Source: Gemmatimonadota bacterium
GTDB lineage: Bacteria > Gemmatimonadota > Gemmatimonadetes > Gemmatimonadales > GWC2-71-9
Length of the DNA: 64,000 bases
Assembly: GCA_016874005.1 (NCBI GenBank)
Contig: VGVQ01000001.1
Span: 248,001-312,000, forward strand
Reading direction: 5' to 3'
Position numbers and translations under genes: made by a program
In this document: positions 1 to 7,913 of the stretch, one piece after another
How the letters are laid out: every line of letters starts with the position of its first letter
How positions within the stretch are numbered: position 1 is the stretch's first letter
Notes under the pieces: generated by a model
Told to the model about the DNA's origin: nothing
What the model saw: the letters and a program-made list of their open reading frames with translations, nothing else
Databases searched by the model: none

Positions 1-2
1 AT

Positions 3-506
3 TTGGGGTCGGCTTCGGTCAGCATCGGCGGCCAGAATGTCACCGCCTCGGCGAAGATGCAGGCGGCCCCGCTCTTCGGTGCCAAGTTTGGTTACTACCC
101 TCGGGGTCGATTCGGCCTCGAGGTGGGCTACTTCTTCTCGAGTCCGAAATCCCGGATCTCGGTCGGCGCCTCGGGACGGGAGGATGACGGAGAGGTCCAG
201 GGCGGTTCGCTCAAGGGAAGCTACCGGCTGACCGACGGCACCACCGACACCGACTTCTTTCTGAGCGCCGGCCTCAGCGGGACCAACCACGGCGGCGATC
301 TGTTCGATGCGACCCAGGCTCAGGATCAGTTCGATGTCGGCGGGGCGGTCGGCGCCGGGCTCCACGTCCAGTTGTCGCCCCAGGTCACCCTGCGGGTCGA
401 AGGCGACCTCAACGTCTACAAATGGAGCCAGTTCCGGATCGTCTCGTCGAAGACCCAGGCCGATTTCCTGCTCACCGCGGGCTTGGGGCTCCGACTCGGC
501 CGTTAG
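3..506 (+). CDS. Outer-membrane beta-barrel protein, C-terminal part (5' end outside window)
   Basis: The visible 167 residues alternate hydrophobic and polar residues in the manner of transmembrane beta strands and end in a short strand, LGLRLGR, as outer-membrane barrels do. The frame is open to the left edge and the first possible start there is a TTG with no ribosome site, so the real start and signal peptide lie upstream. The protein probably sits in the outer membrane; no substrate can be inferred. Three bases separate it from the DUF502 gene, so the two are likely co-transcribed. Confidence 0.7.
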   Translation: MGSASVSIGGQNVTASAKMQAAPLFGAKFGYYPRGRFGLEVGYFFSSPKSRISVGASGREDDGEVQGGSLKGSYRLTDGTTDTDFFLSAGLSGTNHGGDLFDATQAQDQFDVGGAVGAGLHVQLSPQVTLRVEGDLNVYKWSQFRIVSSKTQADFLLTAGLGLRLGR

Positions 507-509
507 GTC

Positions 510-1088
510 ATGCGGCGGATCGCGAACTACTTCCTTCGAGGGATGCTGATCACGGTCCCCGCGCTGGTCACGTTCTATCTCTGCTGGTACGCGATTCGGT
601 GGTTCGACGACCTCTTCGGGATCACCATCCCGGGGGTCGGCTTGATCATCGCGCTGGTGGCGATCACGCTGATCGGCTGGTTGGGCTCGAACCTGGTGAC
701 CCGCTCCCTGATCGGCAGTTTCGACGAACTGCTCGCCAAGCTCCCGTTCGTTCGGCTGCTCTACACCAGCGTCAAGGACCTGCTCGGCGCCTTCGTCGGA
801 GAACAGCGGCGGTTCAACCGTCCGGTCCGGGCTAGAATCTGACAGGGCGACGCCGAGGTGTATCTGCTCGGCTTCGTCACCGCCGAGACGTTAGGTAACC
901 TCGGCCGGCCTGGCGAAGTGGCGGTCTACGTTCCGTTTTCGTACAGCGTCGCCGGTCACATCCTGATTCTGCCGAGTGAGCGAGTCGAGGTGCTCGCCGC
1001 CGACGCGGCCGACACCATGGCGTTCATCGTCTCGGGTGGCGTCGGCCGATCGGCCCGGCCGGCCCGGAGTCCGGCGCCCCCCGCCTGA
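510..1088 (+). pseudogene. DUF502 membrane protein interrupted by an in-frame TGA
   Basis: DUF502 proteins are about 200-residue membrane proteins of unknown function with two N-terminal helices and a soluble tail. The first part (510-842) has the family start (RGMLITVPALVTFYL) and the run up to FVGEQRRFNRPV. The second part, after TGA at 840-842, continues in the same frame with the family tail: LGFVTAETLG, VAVYVPFSYSVAGHI and AFIVSGGV. No base is lost or gained; a single CGA-to-TGA change would explain the break. A GTG at 858 could restart the tail but lacks a ribosome site. It is either a recent nonsense mutation or a base-call error. Selenocysteine is unlikely because no family member has a Cys or Sec here. 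Confidence 0.8.
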
Positions 1089-1219
1089 GCGCCGGTCGAC
1101 GAGCGACCGGTTAACGAATCGGCCGCCCACCCGTCTTTCAGGACGAGCGGCTCGCTGGACCCAAGTGCAACGGTTTGCCGAGCCCTGAACCGAACCGAAA
1201 CCGCCTGGAGGAACGCGTC

Positions 1220-2002
1220 ATTAAGTCGTTGCGCCATGGGGCTTTAGCCCTCGTCGTCGGGTTCGCCGCCTGCAGCACGGACGGTACCGGCCCCGATCTC
1301 TCGCCACTACAGTCCCTCGTTCTCAATCGTGACGTCGCCCTGGTGGCTGCCGATGCCGCCGCCCAGGACGTGGAGTTGATCGGCGGCCCGGGAGGGAGCT
1401 TCGGTATCGGGTTGGCGCCGTCACTGGCCGCGGCCGATGACGAACATGCCCCGTTCCGCTGCGGAACCCATACCCGCGATGGTCTGAGCGTGGTCCGCAC
1501 CTGCACCTTCAAGAACGCCGCGGGCGAGACTCAGTCGAGCTACGACCCCCAAACGACGGCATCGGTCTCGATTCACGCCGAGATCGACGGCAACCTCTCG
1601 CGGGACAATTGGAGCGCCACGATCGAACGGGTTCGGGACCTGGTGGTGAGCGGCTTGGCGGGGAACGAAACCCGGCGTACCTGGAACGGCACCGGCACCA
1701 GCACCTCGACCCGGTCGCGCCATCGCGAGGGGACCGAAACCCGCCAATATGACGTCTCCGCGAACGGCGTCATGACCAACGTGGTGGTCGGCGTGCCCCG
1801 GTCAGCCAACGTCTGGCCGCTCTCAGGGACGATAACCAAGAATGTCACCATCAAGATCACCGGCGGACCGCGCGACGGCCAGACGGTGACCCGCACCGTG
1901 ACCATCACCTTCAACGGCACCCAGTTCGTTCCGATCACGGTCAACGGCGACACCTTCACCTTCGACCTCAGGATTCGCCGGATCGTTCGCGACAACGGCT
2001 GA
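1220..2002 (+). CDS. Putative lipoprotein of unknown function
   Basis: I do not recognise a family. The N-terminus has a positive start, a hydrophobic run and a lipobox-like end (GFAAC), followed by STDGTGPD, which predicts a lipid-anchored exported protein of about 260 residues. The tail is rich in Thr and beta-strand-like segments (TVTRTVTITF). The start is uncertain. GGAGG at 1207-1211 is ideally spaced for an ATT at 1220; in-frame alternatives are TTG at 1229 and TTG at 1175. A strong hairpin with a T-rich tail follows the stop. Confidence 0.55.
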   Translation: MKSLRHGALALVVGFAACSTDGTGPDLSPLQSLVLNRDVALVAADAAAQDVELIGGPGGSFGIGLAPSLAAADDEHAPFRCGTHTRDGLSVVRTCTFKNAAGETQSSYDPQTTASVSIHAEIDGNLSRDNWSATIERVRDLVVSGLAGNETRRTWNGTGTSTSTRSRHREGTETRQYDVSANGVMTNVVVGVPRSANVWPLSGTITKNVTIKITGGPRDGQTVTRTVTITFNGTQFVPITVNGDTFTFDLRIRRIVRDNG

Positions 2003-2027
2003 TCGGGCCGCCCGGGACCCCGAGAGG

Positions 2028-2054
2028 CGCGGGAGGGGAAATCTCCCTCCCGCG
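2028..2054 (+). terminator. Intrinsic terminator of the upstream lipoprotein gene
   Basis: A perfect 10-bp stem, CGCGGGAGGG with CCCTCCCGCG, closes a 7-base loop (GAAATCT) and is followed by CTATCTTTT. It lies 25 bases after the lipoprotein stop. The T-rich tail also contains the TATCTT box proposed as the selO promoter. Confidence 0.8.
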
Positions 2055-2055
2055 C

Positions 2056-2061
2056 TATCTT
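2056..2061 (+). promoter_or_regulatory. Candidate -10 box (TATCTT) of selO, leaderless spacing
   Basis: TATCTT ends exactly 6 bases before the GTG at 2068. A start site about 7 bases downstream of the box would fall on the start codon, giving a transcript without 5' leader. The same spacing is seen before leuS, the chemoreceptor, the 17.5-kb small gene and the esterase. No clear -35 box is visible because the terminator stem occupies that region. Confidence 0.5.
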
Positions 2062-2067
2062 TTGGGG

Positions 2068-3537
2068 GTGGCCACGACCCTGACCTCGCTCCGGTTCGAC
2101 AACCGGTTCGCTCGGCTCCACCCGAGCCTCTACCAAGTCGTCGATCCGACCCCACTCCCCGCACCCTATCTGGTGGCATTCAATTCGGACGCTGCCGCCC
2201 TGCTCGACCTCGATCCGGCCGCGGCGCTCGAGCCGGAGGCGGCGGGCTATCTCTCCGGCGCGATCCGGCTTCCCGGCGCCGAGCCCATTGCCATGCTCTA
2301 CGCCGGTCACCAGTTCGGGATCTGGGTTCCGCAACTGGGCGACGGCCGGGCCATTCTCCTTGGCCAGGTCCGTAACGCGCGGAGCGAGACCTGGGACCTC
2401 CATCTGAAGGGCGGCGGCCAAACCCAATTCTCTCGGATGGGCGATGGCCGCGCCGTGCTCCGGTCGACCATCCGCGAGTACCTCGGCTCGGAGGCAATGC
2501 ACGGGCTCGGAATCCCGACGACCCGCGCCCTCGCGATCGTGGGCAGCGATGCCCTGGTCTATCGGGAAACCCCGGAGACCGCCGCGACCCTGATCCGGCT
2601 GGCACCCACTCACGTCCGGTTCGGCAGCTTCCAGGTCCTCGCGTCGCGGGGCCTCGAGGACCGGGCCCGCGAACTCGCCGATTACCTGATCGGCGAGCAT
2701 CTCCCCGAGCTGGTGGGAGCACCGGACCGGTACCGCGCGTGGCTCGAGGTCATCGTCGAGCGAACCGCCGACTTGGTGGCTCAGTGGACGGCGGTCGGGT
2801 TCGCGCACGGGGTGCTCAACACCGACAACATGTCGGTGCTCGGGCTGACGCTCGATTACGGCCCGTTCGCGTTCATGGATGAATACGACCCCCGGTTGGT
2901 CTGCAATCACAGCGACCACGATGGCCGCTACGCCTTCGATCAGCAGCCGGCGGTGGGTTTGTGGAACCTGGCCCGATTCGCCGAGGCGCTCCTCCCCCTC
3001 GTGACGTTGGAGGAAGCCAACCTGGCCTTGGAGCGTTACCCCGCCCGATTCAACGAGAGCTACGGCCGACTGGTCCGCGCCAAGATGGGCCTCGCGACCG
3101 AGCGGCCGGAAGACGGGGGCCTGGTCGAAGAGATGTACTCGATCATGGCGGCCAACCGCGCCGACCACACCCGTTGGTTCCGCGCCCTCGGCGGGGTGAC
3201 CGCGACGACCGAGGCCCCCCCGGCGGAGCTGCTGGCATCGGTTCACGACCTCGAACGCCTCGCCGGGTGGACGACTCGCTACGCGGCCCGGATCCGAGAC
3301 GAGGGCCGGCCCGAGCCGGCGCGGGCAGCCGAGATGCGGGCAATCAACCCCAAGTTCGTGTTACGGAATCACCTCGCCCAGCAGGCGATCGACCGGGCCC
3401 TCGAGCGGGATTACTCCGAAATCGAACGGCTCAGGAGGCTGCTGGCGGATCCCTTCGCCGAGCATCCCGAATTCGAGCGGTACGCGGATCCCGCGCCGCC
3501 GTGGGCCAAGGATCTGGTGATCAGCTGCTCGTCGTGA
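2068..3537 (+). CDS. selO: SelO/YdiU family protein adenylyltransferase
   Basis: SelO is a pseudokinase-fold enzyme that transfers AMP from ATP to protein Ser, Thr or Tyr residues, linked in E. coli to redox homeostasis. The 489 residues match the usual length. Visible family blocks are YAGHQFGIWVPQLGDGRA near the N-terminus, LHLKGGGQTQFSRMGDGRAV (nucleotide-binding loop), and HGVLNTDNMSVLGLTLDYGP (the catalytic/metal-binding DYG region). The C-terminus is ISCSS, the Cys-containing form rather than the selenocysteine form. The GTG at 2068 was chosen because the family motif LRFDNRFARL starts just after it and a -10 box lies 6 bases upstream; a TTG at 2062 is in frame. The gene stands alone and converges with the minus-strand lipoprotein. 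Confidence 0.93.
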   Translation: MATTLTSLRFDNRFARLHPSLYQVVDPTPLPAPYLVAFNSDAAALLDLDPAAALEPEAAGYLSGAIRLPGAEPIAMLYAGHQFGIWVPQLGDGRAILLGQVRNARSETWDLHLKGGGQTQFSRMGDGRAVLRSTIREYLGSEAMHGLGIPTTRALAIVGSDALVYRETPETAATLIRLAPTHVRFGSFQVLASRGLEDRARELADYLIGEHLPELVGAPDRYRAWLEVIVERTADLVAQWTAVGFAHGVLNTDNMSVLGLTLDYGPFAFMDEYDPRLVCNHSDHDGRYAFDQQPAVGLWNLARFAEALLPLVTLEEANLALERYPARFNESYGRLVRAKMGLATERPEDGGLVEEMYSIMAANRADHTRWFRALGGVTATTEAPPAELLASVHDLERLAGWTTRYAARIRDEGRPEPARAAEMRAINPKFVLRNHLAQQAIDRALERDYSEIERLRRLLADPFAEHPEFERYADPAPPWAKDLVISCSS

Positions 3538-3546
3538 AGGTTGGGC

Positions 3547-3960
3547 TCAACGGACGGTGACCGCGCCCGTCCAGATGACCGTCGAGTCTCGGAGGGCGCC
3601 CCGCAGGACCACGTGGGTGATCGCGACGTCGTAGGTTCCCCTGGGCAACCGGCTGACCCGGCTACGGTAGAAGTGGAGGGTCGGGAACTGAACTCCCCCT
3701 CCGCTGGGTGTCCCACGAATCCGCAGTTGGATCCGGCGGGCATCGGGGACATCGAGCCAGCCGGTGACCCCGAACGCCGAGTGCGGTACCTCGAACAGGC
3801 CGGCCAACTCGATGGCACCCTCGCCGGCCGTGATCGTCGGCGGCGATCGGCGGACTCCGAAGACCACCGAGCTGGTGAACTCGAACCGGGGCGTGAGCGG
3901 TTCGGTGGCGGTGTCGCAGCCGATCGCCAGCGCGAGCGCGGCTACCGGAAGGTATCGCAA
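3547..3960 (-). CDS. Small lipoprotein of unknown function
   Basis: This 137-residue protein begins with a compact lipoprotein signal, RYLPVAALALAIGC, followed by DTATEPLTP. The body is beta-rich with no recognised domain. The start is TTG at 3960, inside the last codons of the metallopeptidase gene (overlap 3942-3960). That makes the two genes translationally coupled and suggests they are used together. A purine-rich stretch (GGGAAGGG) lies about 7 bases before the TTG. The exported location is inferred from the signal; the role is unknown. Confidence 0.68.
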   Translation of the reverse strand: MRYLPVAALALAIGCDTATEPLTPRFEFTSSVVFGVRRSPPTITAGEGAIELAGLFEVPHSAFGVTGWLDVPDARRIQLRIRGTPSGGGVQFPTLHFYRSRVSRLPRGTYDVAITHVVLRGALRDSTVIWTGAVTVR

Positions 3961-4793
3961 TCCTCGACCCTTCCCGATCGCATTCCCCGCATGAACCACT
4001 GCATCCGCTGCTCCGATGACCCGTGCGTGAAGGCGTCTGGGTTGACGTAGCCCTGGGAATTCTTCTGAATCCGATCGTCGCCAACCGCGGCGGCCGCCGC
4101 CAGCCCTTCCTCGACGTCGCCCTCTACCAGCAGGCCCTTGCGGGCGGCATCGTGGCCCCAGATCCCCGCCAGGCAGTCCGCTTGGAGCTCCATCCGGACC
4201 TGAACCTGGTTCGACTGGTCGGGATTCGACTGCTGCAGCTGCCGCACCTTGGCCTCGATCCCGAGCAGCGTCTGGACGTGGTGGCCGACCTCGTGGGCCA
4301 ACACATAGGCCTGAGCAAAGTCGCCGGGCGCGCCGAAGCGACGGTCGAGGTCGTCGTAGAACGACAAGTCGATGTAGACCTTGTTGTCTCCCGGGCAATA
4401 GAACGGCCCCATGGCCGCTTGGGCAAACCCGCAGGTCGACTGGGTGGCGTCGCGGAAGAGCACCAGGGGAGCCCGTCGATACTGCGCCCCCATCTCGGCA
4501 AATTCGCGCTCCCAGAAATTCTGGGTGCTGTCGAGGACAAAGGACACGAATCGAACCAGGGTCTCCTCTTCGGGCGTCGTTTGAAGGGGCCCCGCTTCTT
4601 GGGTGACCTGCCCTGCCCCGCCGCCCAAGGCCCCTCCGCCGACCAAGGAAAAGAAATCCTGCCGGAACACGATGCTCAGCACGAGGAGAATCGCGAGCCC
4701 GCCCAATCCCAGGCCGCGGCCACCGGTCATTCTGGTCCGCATCCCTCGGCGATCTTCGATGTCGCGACTGACCTGGCCAGGTTTCCACTTCAT
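3942..4793 (-). CDS. ypfJ: YpfJ-type neutral zinc metallopeptidase, membrane anchored
   Basis: This is a zinc-dependent peptidase-like protein of the YpfJ/KPN_00495 family whose cellular substrate is not known. The 283 residues start KWKPGQVSRDIEDRRG, the family's cytoplasmic lead-in, followed by one membrane helix (GLGGLAILLVLSIVF) and an extracytoplasmic domain. The zinc site HEVGHHVQ and the later ELQADCLAG (third-ligand region) are intact, as is the FYCPGDNKVYIDLSFY block. The ATG at 4793 was chosen over an upstream start because it begins the family motif. The lipoprotein gene overlaps its 3' end. Confidence 0.9.
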   Translation of the reverse strand: MKWKPGQVSRDIEDRRGMRTRMTGGRGLGLGGLAILLVLSIVFRQDFFSLVGGGALGGGAGQVTQEAGPLQTTPEEETLVRFVSFVLDSTQNFWEREFAEMGAQYRRAPLVLFRDATQSTCGFAQAAMGPFYCPGDNKVYIDLSFYDDLDRRFGAPGDFAQAYVLAHEVGHHVQTLLGIEAKVRQLQQSNPDQSNQVQVRMELQADCLAGIWGHDAARKGLLVEGDVEEGLAAAAAVGDDRIQKNSQGYVNPDAFTHGSSEQRMQWFMRGMRSGRVEDCDTFR

Positions 4794-4903
4794 CCGTCCG
4801 CACCTGGCTCGGGGGGTGGCAGCAACGTAACTCCCGGTCCCAATACCCCGCCAGGGACCCGACGTTTCAGGGCGCATCTCGACATGGGATCAACGCCCGG
4901 TCG

Positions 4904-6376
4904 TCAAATCAGCGATCCCAACCAGAGCGTGACGAAGACGCCGTAGAATGCCGCAAAAACGATCAGCCCCGCTCGCCGCCAGCGCGATGGCCGGAGGGCG
5001 GGTGGCAGCAAGGTGCAGTTGATGTAAAGGAGGTGGAGCGAGGCGATCACGAAGACGATCCCGGCCATGTTGGCGGTGAGTTGCAGCAGAAGGAACGGCT
5101 GGACCAACTTGAGGGCGATGGCACCCCAACTGACGCCGAGAATCATGACACCGTAATACACCAACCGGACGTCGCCCCCGCGCCATTCCCGGAGTCGTTT
5201 CGACCCGCTCCAGAGGATGTCGGTGATGGCTCGGGTCAGGCCTTCCATCTGGTCGAGCTGGGTCTTGAACAGGATCCACACGGCGATCACGGCGACGACG
5301 GTGCCGAGCGCGGGCCCCGCGGCCTGAGCCATGGCATTGGCGAGAGCGGCCGCCGCTCCGAGGCCGCCGATCGTGGTGCCCGGTGGGATGAAGGTGAGGT
5401 AGAGCATGGCTGGCAGCGCCATGCCCAGGACCGCGCCGACGAAGAACACTCCGATCTGGTCGACCCGAACGATCCGAAGCCAACCGCGCCATCGGGTCAT
5501 CGCCTCGGCCGTCGGCTCGAACCGGAAGCCACTGTGGGCCAGGGTCGATTTCTCGCCCGTCGCCGCGGCGATGTAGCCCGCGTTACCGGCCATGCCGTAG
5601 CCCTTGTCGCGGGCCCAGTTGGAGAGGGTGAGGTTGGCCATCCCGCCCGCCCCGCTGAACGCCGCAAAAGCGCCAAGCAGCATTAAGTCCATGTTAGGAG
5701 GAATCGGCCGGAACGAGGCCGAGGCCGGGTCGTACCCGACGAAACCCACCGCGGTCGCGGCCCACACCGACGCGGGGACGTACCGCACCGCCAGCACCAC
5801 GAAGGCGAGCAATACCCCGGCGACCAGGACCCAGTTGAGGATCTCCAGCGTTCGCTCGATCCGGCGCCCGAGCAAGAGCACCGCGAAGCAGACCCCGAAG
5901 GTCGCCAGGCCGAACAGATAGACGGACGACGCGTCGGCCGGGCCGGCCAGGCGCCCAGCCGACAGGAAGAAGACGGCGCCGGCGGCGTTGGCTGCCCAGG
6001 CGGGCCAGCCGTTCTGGAGGAAGTACAACGCGGCGTAGAACCAAGCCCAGAATCCCGCGCGAGGGCGGGTCCGCATGAAACCGGTGAACACCGGCTCGCC
6101 GGTCGCCAGGGTGTACCGCATCACCTCGAGGTTGAAAAGGGTCTGGAGGATCACCGCGGCCAGCGCCACCCACAGGATCGTGGCGCCGTGCTTGACGATG
6201 ATCGCGGGGCCGAGAAGGAACTCGCCGCTGCCGATCGACAGACCGAGCAGAATGACGCCCGGACCCACCACCGGAACCCATCCCAGCCCTTTCGGGTTGG
6301 GCGCAATCGGCATCTCGGCGGGACGATACGGGTCGAGACCGCTCCGGGCTTCGGGGGCTGAATCGTTGTTGAGCAT
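4904..6376 (-). CDS. Nramp-family metal transporter, divergent metal site
   Basis: Nramp proteins are proton-coupled importers of divalent metals in the inner membrane. The protein has about 490 residues with 11 or so hydrophobic helices. The first helix reads GPGVILLGLSIGSGEFLLGP, so the position of the canonical metal-binding DPGN motif is taken by GSGE. The canonical Nramp metal ligands are therefore missing and the substrate may not be Mn or Fe. Other family-like blocks include NLEVMRYTLATGEPVFTGF and GAGGMANLTLSNWARDKGYG. The ATG at 6376 was chosen because a TATCGT box lies 5 bases upstream; a GTG at 6394 is also in frame. No metal-responsive operator was seen. Confidence 0.82.
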   Translation of the reverse strand: MLNNDSAPEARSGLDPYRPAEMPIAPNPKGLGWVPVVGPGVILLGLSIGSGEFLLGPAIIVKHGATILWVALAAVILQTLFNLEVMRYTLATGEPVFTGFMRTRPRAGFWAWFYAALYFLQNGWPAWAANAAGAVFFLSAGRLAGPADASSVYLFGLATFGVCFAVLLLGRRIERTLEILNWVLVAGVLLAFVVLAVRYVPASVWAATAVGFVGYDPASASFRPIPPNMDLMLLGAFAAFSGAGGMANLTLSNWARDKGYGMAGNAGYIAAATGEKSTLAHSGFRFEPTAEAMTRWRGWLRIVRVDQIGVFFVGAVLGMALPAMLYLTFIPPGTTIGGLGAAAALANAMAQAAGPALGTVVAVIAVWILFKTQLDQMEGLTRAITDILWSGSKRLREWRGGDVRLVYYGVMILGVSWGAIALKLVQPFLLLQLTANMAGIVFVIASLHLLYINCTLLPPALRPSRWRRAGLIVFAAFYGVFVTLWLGSLI

Positions 6377-6381
6377 CGGTA

Positions 6382-6387
6382 ACGATA
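6382..6387 (-). promoter_or_regulatory. Candidate -10 box (TATCGT) of the Nramp-like gene
   Basis: On the minus strand TATCGT is followed by 5 bases and then the ATG at 6376, one base short of the 6-base spacing seen at other presumed leaderless genes here. No ribosome site precedes the ATG. Confidence 0.35.
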
Positions 6388-6423
6388 CCGCCACCGACCC
6401 GGTTGGGTGAGAGGGTCGGTCGA

Positions 6424-7911
6424 TCAGTCTCGGACCGTCACCGCGAACGGCGCGGTGAGGATCACGCCGCCACGGCGAATCTGAACCCAGACCCGGTAGT
6501 TGCCGCCCTTGGGAAAGGCGTATGGAAAGCCGACCCGGCCCGCGAACATCGGCTCCCCGCCATGGGCCGCGTGGGGATCCGCTGCCCCGACCGGCGCGGC
6601 GGCCGAGACTTGGCGAGACAGGAGAGCGGCCTGAGCCGCCATCGAGATGGTACCGTTAGGGTGAAGATGGATGTAGACCGACCCATCGTCCCGATGGACC
6701 ACCGCGTGCGCCGGCATCCCGAGGAACGGAGCCAGCCGGGCCTCGCTGCCGTCGATCTCCCGCACCACGAAGTCGAGCCCGGCTTCCTGATTGGCCACCA
6801 GCTCGGCCGGCCTGTTCACCCAGGTAATGGTGGCGCCATCGGGCAGCCGGTAACTGTCCTCGGCAGGGTCCCCGACGAAGACCGCGTCATCGGGGTCACC
6901 CGGCGCTCCCGGCACCGCGGCCGGCAACTCGACCTCGGCCACCATCGTCTGCGGAAAACCGGTCTCGTGCACCACGTCCGCGTAGACGTCATACCGACCA
7001 GCCGGGAGACCGGCGACCGATGCGTAGAAGTTAGCCGAGTCGGTGGACACCGGGTGGAGATGGGCAAACGCCCCCTGATCGCCCTTCCGGATCATGAACA
7101 GGTGCATCAGCTTGCCGTGGTCCGGCACCAACGGCGTGGTCGAAAAGCGCTGCCATCGATTGGCCGCCCGCCCGCCGGTCCAGATACTGTCGGTGATGGT
7201 GAATCGGAGGGACGGAGCGCCGTCACGGGTCTCGACGGCTGCCGCCGCGGCAAAGGGCCGGTACAATGCGCTCCGGTAGTCCGCCGCCACGCTGTTCCAC
7301 CAGCTTCGGCCGCCCCACAGACCGGCGCTCAGCAACCCGGCGCCCACCGACGCCACCACCAGTCCGCGCCGCGCCTGCCGCCGCTCGACGCTCAGCCCGG
7401 GCGGGGTGACCCCGTCCGTCGCGGCGGCGCGGAAGATCGTCACCGCGCCGACGAAGAGAAAAAGCCCCAAGACCGCGAGGAGCTTGCCTAACCACGGGTA
7501 CAGCGCGATCTGCCGGACCGCGACCGCCGCCACCGGAACCACCACTGACCCCGACCCCTGGCTGCCGTCCACCGCCACGTTGACGCTGAACGACCCCACG
7601 GTCATGAACCATAACTCGGCGTGATAGCTGCCCGGCCGCCCATGAACCGGCTTGGCGACGTCGGGCGGCGGCGCTCCTTCCTTGCCCGCGTCGAAGATCA
7701 CCGGCTGGGCGGTCACTTCGCGAACCCCGTCCCCGGTGACGCTGATGTCGATCTGGGCCAGGCCCGGCACCACCCCAGGGAGCCGGATGACCACCCGGAC
7801 CGGGTAGGGGCCCGCCTGTCCCTGGAACCAGGTGTCCGGGCTGCCGACGTGAGCGGAGGTGACCACCACCACCGCGGCGAGCAGCCCGCTCGCGACCAGA
7901 CTCCGAAGCAT
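6424..7911 (-). CDS. Exported membrane protein with repeated His-rich HLHP motifs
   Basis: I do not recognise a named family; the N-terminal half resembles YtkA/FixH-like periplasmic beta domains. The 495 residues comprise a signal peptide (1-20), a beta domain starting with HVGSPDTWFQG, two membrane helices (about 136-160 and 184-202) and a C-terminal domain with two His clusters. These are H265, H270, H284 and H286 (MHLFMIRKGDQGAFAHLHP) and H402, H406, H415 and H417 (YIHLHPNG). Paired HLHP motifs suggest metal, perhaps copper, binding; this is inference. The gene starts 2 bases after the stop of the preceding membrane-protein gene, so they form one operon. Confidence 0.6.
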   Translation of the reverse strand: MLRSLVASGLLAAVVVVTSAHVGSPDTWFQGQAGPYPVRVVIRLPGVVPGLAQIDISVTGDGVREVTAQPVIFDAGKEGAPPPDVAKPVHGRPGSYHAELWFMTVGSFSVNVAVDGSQGSGSVVVPVAAVAVRQIALYPWLGKLLAVLGLFLFVGAVTIFRAAATDGVTPPGLSVERRQARRGLVVASVGAGLLSAGLWGGRSWWNSVAADYRSALYRPFAAAAAVETRDGAPSLRFTITDSIWTGGRAANRWQRFSTTPLVPDHGKLMHLFMIRKGDQGAFAHLHPVSTDSANFYASVAGLPAGRYDVYADVVHETGFPQTMVAEVELPAAVPGAPGDPDDAVFVGDPAEDSYRLPDGATITWVNRPAELVANQEAGLDFVVREIDGSEARLAPFLGMPAHAVVHRDDGSVYIHLHPNGTISMAAQAALLSRQVSAAAPVGAADPHAAHGGEPMFAGRVGFPYAFPKGGNYRVWVQIRRGGVILTAPFAVTVRD

Positions 7912-7913
7912 GG

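Noticed and set aside
840-842. Recoding of the DUF502 TGA as selenocysteine
   Set aside because: DUF502 homologues have no Cys at this position and no hairpin of the SECIS type was evident just after the TGA.
1573-3246. 557-codon minus-strand frame opposite the lipoprotein and selO genes
   Set aside because: Antisense shadow of high-GC coding sequence; no domain, and selO on the plus strand is unambiguous.
3535-3537. Selenocysteine in SelO
   Set aside because: The C-terminus is ISCSS and ends in a normal stop; there is no in-frame TGA upstream of it.
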